From: Candidatus Omnitrophota bacterium | GTDB lineage: Bacteria; Omnitrophota; Gorgyraeia; Gygaellales; Profunditerraquicolaceae | NCBI GenBank assembly: GCA_030691585.1 | Contig: JAUYEC010000018.1 | Span: forward strand, 1-20,299 | Reading direction: 5' to 3' | Length of the DNA: 20,299 nucleotides | Part shown: positions 1 to 6,254 of the stretch, piece after piece | Layout of the letters: each line of letters starts with the position of its first letter | How positions within the stretch are numbered: the first letter of the stretch is position 1 | The notes under the pieces: generated by a model | Seen by the model: the letters and a program-made list of their open reading frames with translations, nothing else | Database searches by the model: none | What the model was told of the DNA's origin: nothing | Made by a program: the position numbers and the translations under genes

Positions 1-425
1 GTCTTGCTGGGCATCCAGCTGCTTAAGCTGTTCTGTTTTTTCTTTTGCCCTGCGTTCAAGCTCGGCGCGGGCCCGCTCTTCTTTTTTCTTTTGCTCCAGG
101 GCGGCCTGGCGCGCCTGCTCTTTGACTTTGCTTTCTTGCGCCGCTTTGAACTTTTCTGCCGCTTGAGCCTCAACTTTCGTTTTGCGTTCCTGCTCTGTTT
201 CGCGTTTTTGCGCGGCTTCTGCCTGTTCCCTGGCTTTCTTTTCCTGTTCAGATTTTAATAAGACAATTTGTTTTTGCTGCTCAATTTTAAGTTTTTGCTG
301 TTCGGCTTCAATCTGTTTAAGCTGTTCCGCTTTTTCTTGTGCCCCGCGCTCGGCTTCGGCGCGGGCCCGCTCTTCTTTTGTCTTTTGCTCCAGGGCCGCA
401 AGGCGCGCCTGCTCTTTTGCCTTAT
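1..425 (-). repeat. Imperfect direct repeat of about 294 bp period inside the secretin tail
   Basis: The segment encoding KEQARLAALEQKTKEERARA (roughly 308-425) is repeated as KEQARQAALEQKKKEERARA (roughly 1-125), with matching flanks (EQLKQIEAEQQ versus EQLKQLDAQQD). The shared DNA core gcgggcccgctcttctttt lies at 67 and again at 361, an offset of 294 bases or 98 codons. This suggests tandem duplication inside the coiled-coil region. The second unit may continue past the window edge. Confidence 0.75.
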
Positions 426-3066
426 TTTCCGCTAATGCTTCAACTTTCGCCTTACGCTCGGCTTCGGCGCGTGCCTTACGTTCACTTTCAGCTTTCGCTT
501 CCCGAGCGGCGTCTGCTTGCTCTTTGGCTTTACGTTCTTTTTCAGCTTTGATTTCTTCTGCCGCCTGCTCTTCAACTTTCGCCTTGCGTTCTTGCTCGGC
601 TTCAAGTTTCTGCTCCGCCTCTGCCCGCTCTTTTGCTTTGCGCTCTTGCTCTTCCCTTATTTTTTGGTCCGCCCTTGCTTTAAGGGCCGCGGCCTCACTC
701 TCTCGCTTGCGTCTCTCTTCTAATTTTTGCGCTTCTGCCCGCTTGGCCTCTTCCAATTTAATTTTCGCGTTTCGCGCCATCTCTTCTTCAGCTTTTTCCT
801 TGGCTTTTTTAGCGGCCGACATTTGCGACTGTGCCCGGGCCTTTTCATCCTCCTTCGCCTTGGCGGCGGCTTGCGCTGCTTCTTTGGACCTCTTTTCTTC
901 CTGCTCCCTGAGCCGCGCGCGCAAACGGGCTTCCTGCTGGACCCGCAACTTCAGCTTTTCGTCTTCAAGAACGCGCTGTCTAAGCTGCTCCTTGGCTATG
1001 TTTTCATCCAGGCGTTTTAATTGCTCCTTCTTCTGGACCTCCTCCATCACGGATTTTTTGGCCGCGTCAGCTTCAGCTTTAGCCTTGCGCAGCTGGTCCT
1101 CCTTGGCCTTGCGTTCGGCGTCTTGCTTAGCTTTGCGGGCGGCTTCTTCTTTGGCCTTGGCCGCTACTTCATCTGCCTGGGCCTGACGGGCGGCTTCCTC
1201 GTCAGATTTTTTGCGCAATTCCTCGGCCGCTTTGCGATGTTGTTCGTATTCGGTTTCCTGCGGCGTTTTTTGCGGCTTTTGCTCCGCGGCACTTTCTTCT
1301 TCGCGGCCGGCGCGCCTGCCTATAAGCTGGTCCCGGTCCTTTTCCATTTTTCTGAATCTTTCTTTCTCAAGGCCGATAGTGATGGTCTTATATAATTCCT
1401 TGGCGTCAGCGGAATAGGGATCATTGGGATAAGTAGAAATGACAATGGCGCAAAGTTCTCTGGCGCGATACGGCTCGTTCATATCCTGGTAATAGATGCG
1501 CGCGGCCCGAAACCCTGCTTCAGCGGCCTTTGGCTCGTCGGGAAACTGCGAAAGGATATTCTCGTAAAGATTCACCGCCTCGGTTTTAGTCTGCCAGCTC
1601 TCTTTTCTGCGCGATTCAAGGCCGGCGTCATATTCAAGGTTTAGGGCCCGGTCCATCATCTGCTTCTGCAGATTGAGCCGGCCGGTGGTCAGAATATTCA
1701 CGAACGCCTCTTCCTGATAGCGGTTCCTGCCTTCCTTATACATTTCTTCGCGCGAGCGCAGGATCTTGGGTGTTATGAATACGGTCAATTCTGTCTGTGA
1801 CTGGTCCTTGCTGCGGCTGCCGAATAACGAGCCGATAAATGGGATAAAGCCCAGGATAGGCGTGCGCGAATTGGTGCTGTTATCTTCCTGCTTGATCAGC
1901 CCCCCGATAACCACGGTCTCGCCTTCTTTAACGCGCACCATAGTGTCGGCCTCGCGCGTGGTGATGCGCGGGCCGGCATCCAAAATTGCCGTGACCGAGG
2001 AAACTTCCGGGTGGATGGTCATGGTGATATACCCGTCGGTATTGATGGAAGGTATGACGCGCAGTGTAGTGCCCACGTCCACAAACTTGGTGGTCTCGGT
2101 TGTGCCGGTAGTGGTCTGGGTGCGCTCTTTATAAGGGACCTTTTCACCGATAATGATGCGCGCCTCGCGGTTATTTAATACAGCGATGGACGGTGAAGCC
2201 AGGAGATTGGCCTTCTGGTCCTGGATCAGGGCGTCAATAGTGGCGGTGGCGCTCAGGCCCTTTAAAATAAAAGTATCCAGCCTGAACTGGCCGGCGGGAA
2301 GGCTTGCTGACGTGCCCGGGAAAGTTCCGGTGCCTTTCATCTGTTCCGGATAAGAGCTGGCGCGGCCCCACATGCCCACGCCGGGGCTGTAATCTATCTG
2401 CCAGGTGACTCCCAGGTTCTGCAGGTCCTTGGAAGTGATCTCCACGATCTTGGCTTCAATCAATACCTGCTGCGGCGGACGGTCCACGCTCTCCAGCAGA
2501 AATTTAAGCTTTTCAATGTTGGCGGGATAATCTGTGACCACAAGTATATTAAATACATCATCTACTTTAATGTCGCCTTTGGGGGAAAGGGCCTTGCGCA
2601 AAAGATTCTGCGCGTCGCCGGCCTTAAGGTAATTTAAGGTGATCGGCTCGCTGACCAGCTGCGCGCCTTCGGTCGCCCCGGGTGTAACGTAAATGATATT
2701 GCCCTTGCGGGTATAATTATAACCGTTTGTGCCCAGGACCACGTCCAGCGCCTCGGCCAGGGTCACGTCCTGCAGGGACACAGTGATCTTTCCTTTTACT
2801 TCGGTAGAGGTAACCAGGTTCAGGCCGTAAGTATAACTAAAGGACCTCAAGATAGTGGCCAGCTCCGTGTCTCTGTAATCAAGGGTAACCTTTTGTTTTA
2901 AGGGATCACCCACCGGCACTTCCTTTGCCTTAACCACAGGCTCGGCCGCTGCCGGAGGCGGCAATTGGCTCTCTGCTGCCGGGCGCGCGGTAAAAATAAA
3001 AAATGAAGAAAATATAAAAACCGCGATACACCGACTGATGATTATTTTGTAGGGTTTTTTGGGCAT
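1..3066 (-). CDS. pilQ: Type IV pilus/type II secretin (PilQ-like) with TPR-like region and long coiled-coil tail, 3' end outside window
   Basis: Forms the outer-membrane gated ring of a type IV pilus or related secretion machine. At least 1022 codons are open, from ATG at 3066 to the window edge. Visible in order: signal peptide (KK then hydrophobic residues 8-26); STN/N0-like domain at about 58-127; secretin N1 domain at about 142-195; secretin beta domain at about 195-435 with VVIGGLI near 381-388, PILGFIPFIGSLFG near 403-416 and TELTVFITPKIL near 422-434; a TPR-like stretch at about 490-557 (two LYxxIL..FP / YP units, as in BamD or CpoB); and from about 570 an uninterrupted Ala/Lys/Glu/Gln/Arg-rich helix resembling TolA domain II. 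I translated the frame by hand and found no stop. The ATG shares a base with the pilO stop (TAATG), so it is the last visible gene of the pilMNO operon. The secretin call is firm; the role of the tail is unknown. Ordinary secretins end soon after the beta domain. Confidence 0.93.
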   Translation of the reverse strand, partial: MPKKPYKIIISRCIAVFIFSSFFIFTARPAAESQLPPPAAAEPVVKAKEVPVGDPLKQKVTLDYRDTELATILRSFSYTYGLNLVTSTEVKGKITVSLQDVTLAEALDVVLGTNGYNYTRKGNIIYVTPGATEGAQLVSEPITLNYLKAGDAQNLLRKALSPKGDIKVDDVFNILVVTDYPANIEKLKFLLESVDRPPQQVLIEAKIVEITSKDLQNLGVTWQIDYSPGVGMWGRASSYPEQMKGTGTFPGTSASLPAGQFRLDTFILKGLSATATIDALIQDQKANLLASPSIAVLNNREARIIIGEKVPYKERTQTTTGTTETTKFVDVGTTLRVIPSINTDGYITMTIHPEVSSVTAILDAGPRITTREADTMVRVKEGETVVIGGLIKQEDNSTNSRTPILGFIPFIGSLFGSRSKDQSQTELTVFITPKILRSREEMYKEGRNRYQEEAFVNILTTGRLNLQKQMMDRALNLEYDAGLESRRKESWQTKTEAVNLYENILSQFPDEPKAAEAGFRAARIYYQDMNEPYRARELCAIVISTYPNDPYSADAKELYKTITIGLEKERFRKMEKDRDQLIGRRAGREEESAAEQKPQKTPQETEYEQHRKAAEELRKKSDEEAARQAQADEVAAKAKEEAARKAKQDAERKAKEDQLRKAKAEADAAKKSVMEEVQKKEQLKRLDENIAKEQLRQRVLEDEKLKLRVQQEARLRARLREQEEKRSKEAAQAAAKAKEDEKARAQSQMSAAKKAKEKAEEEMARNAKIKLEEAKRAEAQKLEERRKRESEAAALKARADQKIREEQERKAKERAEAEQKLEAEQERKAKVEEQAAEEIKAEKERKAKEQADAAREAKAESERKARAEAERKAKVEALAENKAKEQARLAALEQKTKEERARAEAERGAQEKAEQLKQIEAEQQKLKIEQQKQIVLLKSEQEKKAREQAEAAQKRETEQERKTKVEAQAAEKFKAAQESKVKEQARQAALEQKKKEERARAELERRAKEKTEQLKQLDAQQD

Positions 3067-3953
3067 TAGTTTCTTTCTACTGTCAAAGTTACCGGGCCGG
3101 CTTCGCCATCCATGAGCACCGCGTCTCTGCGGATCTCTTGGACCGTATAACCCTCGACCTTCTCGCCCTGCTTAACCACGTTGTCGTTGATGATGGCGGT
3201 TGATTGCGCTCCTGTGCCGCCAAAGGTGATGCCGATTATTTTAAACTTCGGCATCTTCACCGGTTTCTCTACCTTGACCGAACCACCCATCGGGCTGCGC
3301 GTTACCGTCAAGACCGCCCCGGATGAGGCGCCGCAGGGATTAACCTCGCCGCGCGCCTCAGGATTGTTGGATAAAAGGATGCTCAAAGTTATGGCCGCCG
3401 ATACGGTTTGCTGGCCGGAATCCTTTGACTGAATGATATTGATTTCATTGATCCTTACGAAACCTGAAACAGACTCAACCTTAGTGAGGTAATTCAACAT
3501 CTGGGCATAGCCGGCGTCGAATTTGACGGTCACCAGCTGCCGCGATAAACCGCTTTTGTCCTGCTCTGTTTTCTGGGCCACGGAGGCAAAATTAATACTC
3601 AAGCCCTGCGCGCACCTTATCAGTTCGTTGACCAGGCGCGGCACATCAGACTCCCCGAGTAATTTAGTTTCCGCATCTTTGGTCCGGTCTTTGACCGAGT
3701 TTATATTTTTTGTAAGCTCGTCGAGCTCCCGGCTAAGCTGCGTTCCCTGCGTAGAGGAGCCGGATAACCCGCTCAAGCGCGCGTCAGCCTCTCTGACCTG
3801 TTTTTGCAGGACTGCGATCTTGACCATATTAGGTTTGAGTAAAACGTTATAGGACATAACTCCCGCGACCACTATTACCAGGGCGGCGAGCATCCGCCTT
3901 TCCGTGGTTTTAAGTTCCTTGAACCTGCTAAGAAAATCCGTGGACGATGCCAT
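3066..3953 (-). CDS. pilO: PilO-type pilus alignment protein with a C-terminal PilP-like domain
   Basis: Inner-membrane component of the PilM-N-O-P alignment complex that links the cytoplasmic ring to the secretin. In 295 residues one sees a short cytoplasmic N-terminus, a transmembrane segment at about 21-38, a coiled coil at about 42-95, and a periplasmic PilO ferredoxin-like domain to about 195. After a Pro/Gly/Ser linker, residues 237-293 read FKIIGITFGG...AIINDNVVKQGEKVEGYTV and then an Ile-Arg-Arg-Asp-Ala-Val-Leu run. That pattern matches the PilP/GspC homology region, which normally contacts the secretin N0 domain. No separate pilP gene follows, so PilO and PilP functions appear fused. 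The ATG lies 3 bases after the pilN stop; the TAA overlaps the pilQ ATG. The PilO call rests mainly on topology and position; the PilP-like domain rests on its sequence pattern. Confidence 0.85.
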   Translation of the reverse strand: MASSTDFLSRFKELKTTERRMLAALVIVVAGVMSYNVLLKPNMVKIAVLQKQVREADARLSGLSGSSTQGTQLSRELDELTKNINSVKDRTKDAETKLLGESDVPRLVNELIRCAQGLSINFASVAQKTEQDKSGLSRQLVTVKFDAGYAQMLNYLTKVESVSGFVRINEINIIQSKDSGQQTVSAAITLSILLSNNPEARGEVNPCGASSGAVLTVTRSPMGGSVKVEKPVKMPKFKIIGITFGGTGAQSTAIINDNVVKQGEKVEGYTVQEIRRDAVLMDGEAGPVTLTVERN

Positions 3954-3956
3954 GGC

Positions 3957-4571
3957 TTATTTCTTCCCGGCCAAGGCAGCCCATACAGGCTCGGCGGCAA
4001 CCTTAAAATTGTAAATCGTACGCGAATCCAGCGATTGCCGCTCGCTTGAGGCAAGGGCGCTGTTCTTAAACTCTCCCGACTTATCCATCTGCGTGGTAAA
4101 CTGCACGATCAACTCGGGATTCAGGGCCGTTCCGGTCAACTGTATCTGGCCGTCGGTAAGCACGATCTGGCCGAGCCAGAGATCCTGGGGCATCAATCCC
4201 ACCAGCGCTTCCAGCAATTTGGCATAATTCTGGTTCCCGGGAGTGGTGGAGAGCAGAAGTTCAAGGCTCTGCTTGCGCGTGGCCAATTCTTTGAGCAGGT
4301 CGCTTTTTTGTTTCTCCAGCTGAAGGGACTGCGACTGTGTCTGGTTCAGGCTCACCTTTGTCTGCTGGACCTTGTTTTTTGATGCCGTTAATTTTGCCTC
4401 CATAACGCTGATCTCATACATTTGCTTTGCAAAAAGCGCGGCGGGTATCAACGCAAGAACAACAAAAGTAGCGATTATTTTATGCTGGCCGAGCAACCCC
4501 GGCGCGCTTTTTTTAGCCGCCTTCTTTGCGATCGCCCTGGGAATAAGGTTGATGGTTTTTTTTCCGGTCAT
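3957..4571 (-). CDS. pilN: PilN-type pilus assembly protein
   Basis: Bitopic inner-membrane protein that binds PilM through its N-terminal tail and pairs with PilO in the periplasm. I place the start at 4571, giving 204 residues: the ATG overlaps the pilM stop as ATGA, and the protein then opens TGKKTINLIPRA, the conserved INLxP PilM-binding motif at residues 7-11. A longer frame reaches 4619 but lies wholly inside pilM. One transmembrane segment lies at about 33-50, a coiled coil at about 55-105, and a PilN periplasmic domain with LMPQDLWLGQIVLTDGQIQL at about 126-145. Strand, length and order agree with pilMNO operons. Confidence 0.92.
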   Translation of the reverse strand: MTGKKTINLIPRAIAKKAAKKSAPGLLGQHKIIATFVVLALIPAALFAKQMYEISVMEAKLTASKNKVQQTKVSLNQTQSQSLQLEKQKSDLLKELATRKQSLELLLSTTPGNQNYAKLLEALVGLMPQDLWLGQIVLTDGQIQLTGTALNPELIVQFTTQMDKSGEFKNSALASSERQSLDSRTIYNFKVAAEPVWAALAGKK

Positions 4572-5740
4572 TGTTTGGGCCCCACAGCTGCGCCCAGCAC
4601 CGCGGCGAAATCGTAACAATTATCGGCAACGTACGGGTCGGCCTTGACACCCAGGTGCAGCCTGTCGTAGGCCAGCGGGTCAAAAAGGGCGGCCGGCGCG
4701 GATAATTTTTCGCTTAGGAATTTATCCAGCCCATGCAATGCCGCGGCCTGGCCGCAAAGTATTATTCTTGCAAACGAAGTATTCTCGCCGCCGCCGGGCA
4801 TGAACCTGGAGGCATGCTCAAGTTCCACCACCAGGCTCTCCAGCTGGCCGGATAAAGCGGCCATACAAAGAGATTCGCCTTCGGAAGAAACCAGGCCCTC
4901 GCTAAGTTTTAGCTCTTCTGCTTTTTGGCGGTCCATATTATGGTAGGCGGCAATGGCCGAAGTAAAACCGTTGCCGGAAACGCCGAGCGGCCGGATAAGG
5001 CAGGGCCAGCCTGCCTGGACCATGATCGCCGCCGACTCATCCCTGCCGATAGAAATAATCAGCACATTCTCTTCCGGAGGGATCATCTCCAGCCAGTCCA
5101 AAAGTAAAAATACGCAATAAGGATGGGGTTGGATCGCGGTCAACTCCAGGGGCAGTTTACGGTAGAACTGGACCTGTTCCAGGCCCAGAGAGCGCTGGGT
5201 GTAAAAAACCAGGCCCCTGATCTCTTTAGCGGAGTTGTTACGCGAATAATACTGCCAGATGTAATCAAAAGATATGCTATCGAATGCGGTCTCGGCGGGC
5301 AGGCTCTGTTTTAATTTCCAGGTGATCGCCTGGTCAATTTCGGGCTCAGGCATACTCGGCAAGGCGCAGGAGAAAACGCGCATTGAGTTCATGGGCAATA
5401 AAACGATCGCGCGGCCGCGCAGGTGGTTGGCGCGTAAAATTTTTTCCAGGATTATTTTATGCTGTTGGGGCGTGTTTTCGTTTTCGGCAAGAGGGTGGTA
5501 AACAATTTTGGTGATCTGGAGGCCTTCATTATCGGGGGCAAGCTGCGCCAACTTGACGCATGAGGGATCGATTTCTACGACAACCGCGGACGGGCTGCCT
5601 TTAATAGATTTATTAATATTAAAGATACTAAAGATATTTTTTTTCGGGAGATGGGAGTTTTGCGGTTCTTTTTCTTTTGACCATAAGTTATTCCAGGCCC
5701 ACCCTGATACCGCCTGGCGATCGCTTACGCCGCTCACCAT
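4568..5740 (-). CDS. pilM: PilM-type actin-like ATPase of type IV pilus assembly
   Basis: Cytoplasmic actin-fold protein that couples the pilus motor to PilN. The first beta strand with the phosphate-1-like loop is AVVVEIDPSCVKLAQL at about 52-67; a second nucleotide-binding strand is LIISIGRDESAAIMV at about 227-241; the last subdomain has ARIILCGQAAALHGLDKFL at about 324-342. Core length is normal for PilM, but about 50 residues precede the first strand, including the low-complexity stretch NIFSIFNINKSIK. No strong ribosome site precedes the ATG at 5740, and no internal ATG lies before the conserved core, so the exact start is uncertain. The gene lies 36 bases after the MerR-like gene and overlaps pilN by ATGA. 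Confidence 0.9.
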   Translation of the reverse strand: MVSGVSDRQAVSGWAWNNLWSKEKEPQNSHLPKKNIFSIFNINKSIKGSPSAVVVEIDPSCVKLAQLAPDNEGLQITKIVYHPLAENENTPQQHKIILEKILRANHLRGRAIVLLPMNSMRVFSCALPSMPEPEIDQAITWKLKQSLPAETAFDSISFDYIWQYYSRNNSAKEIRGLVFYTQRSLGLEQVQFYRKLPLELTAIQPHPYCVFLLLDWLEMIPPEENVLIISIGRDESAAIMVQAGWPCLIRPLGVSGNGFTSAIAAYHNMDRQKAEELKLSEGLVSSEGESLCMAALSGQLESLVVELEHASRFMPGGGENTSFARIILCGQAAALHGLDKFLSEKLSAPAALFDPLAYDRLHLGVKADPYVADNCYDFAAVLGAAVGPKQ

Positions 5741-5776
5741 TATTTTTTGAAGCAGGTTTGCTACGTGGCCGTTATG

Positions 5777-6031
5777 TTAGCCGGCAACATTATCGTGTTC
5801 CGGCGGGCTGTTAAGAAACTGCTGTTGAATAAGGCCCAATGAATAACCCTGGCTCCTTAAGCTTTTGATTTTTTCAAAGCGCTTCAGGGTTTCATCCTTA
5901 TCGTATAGACGGCAGTTTCCTTTCCTCTTGCTTATCCTGAACAACCCCATGTTCGTGTAGTAATTAGCGGTCGCCCCGGATAATCCTAACAACTGCGCGA
6001 TTTCTTTCAGCGATATGAAATTTCTATCCAT
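5777..6031 (-). CDS. Small MerR-family DNA-binding regulator
   Basis: An 84-residue protein that is almost only a MerR winged helix-turn-helix. Helix-turn-helix: SLKEIAQLLGLSGATANYYT at about 7-26, where the YY corresponds to the RYYE of family members. Wing: RKGNCRLYDKDE at about 36-47. A recognition-like helix follows: IKSLRSQGYSLGLIQQQF at about 54-71. There is no effector domain or long dimer helix, so it may act with a partner or as a constitutive binder, like excisionase-type MerR proteins. The start is supported by AGGAG at 6041-6045, 9 bases upstream. It heads the pil operon, 36 bases before pilM, and so may control pilus expression; this is inference. Confidence 0.85.
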   Translation of the reverse strand: MDRNFISLKEIAQLLGLSGATANYYTNMGLFRISKRKGNCRLYDKDETLKRFEKIKSLRSQGYSLGLIQQQFLNSPPEHDNVAG

Positions 6032-6045
6032 TACGCAACACTCCT

Positions 6046-6117
6046 AAAAAAAGGGGAAAAAAGGGGACAGCGACTTTTTTCTACGGGTCAGCGCCTGCTA
6101 AAAAAGTCGCTGTCCCC
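6046..6117 (-). terminator. Terminator-like hairpin in the merR-pil leader (repeat family A copy)
   Basis: GGGGACAGCGACTTTTTT (6063-6080) and its perfect 18-base complement (6100-6117) form a stem around a 19-base loop. Read on the minus strand the stem ends in CCCC and is followed by T6, C4 and T7, directly before the AGGAG of merR. This has the form of an intrinsic terminator between promoter and first gene, so it could act as an attenuator, or end transcripts from the upstream polysaccharide operon. It is also one copy of the dispersed family A element. Confidence 0.55.
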
Positions 6118-6250
6118 GTATTTCGAGCGGGAGGCGAAACCCGCCTTCCTCTTTATTCTATTGTCGCTGTATCACTTACACATGAGATGTATATGCCAAC
6201 ACTTCCAAGTATTTACCGCATATACCAATATATACTACATGTCTAAAAAG
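6118..6250. other. Intergenic leader between the spermidine-synthase-like gene and merR
   Basis: Besides the promoter, the inverted repeat and the hairpin given separately, this gap holds a G/C-rich piece near 6123-6148 (gcgggaggcgaaacccgcc) that can fold back weakly and may be a further degraded repeat, and an A/T-rich stretch. No coding frame is supported. Confidence 0.5.
6189..6225. promoter_or_regulatory. Inverted repeat next to the promoter, possible operator
   Basis: GTATATGC (6189-6196) and its exact complement GCATATAC (6218-6225) are separated by 21 bases and abut the -10 box, so they cover the predicted transcription start. They could be a binding site for the adjacent MerR-like protein. 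The arms are short and A/T rich, so chance cannot be excluded. Confidence 0.35.
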
Positions 6251-6254
6251 TCAA
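6227..6254 (-). promoter_or_regulatory. Sigma-70-like promoter for the merR-pil operon
   Basis: On the minus strand TTGACT (6254-6249), a 16-base spacer and TATATT (6232-6227) give a good -35/-10 pair. The -35 box overlaps the TGA stop of the upstream spermidine-synthase-like gene (6251-6253). The spacer contains the palindrome ACATGT (6237-6242). Transcription would start near 6220, about 190 bases before the merR ATG. Confidence 0.6.

Noticed and set aside
182..1186. Plus-strand open frame of 334 codons rich in Ser, Ala, Cys and Leu
   Set aside because: It is the mirror of the Lys/Glu/Ala-rich coiled-coil of the secretin; its composition is what the complement of that sequence must give, and no domain or ribosome site supports it.
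4572..4619. Longer PilN start at 4619
   Set aside because: Adds 16 residues lying wholly in pilM; the ATGA overlap and the INLIP motif fit the start at 4571.
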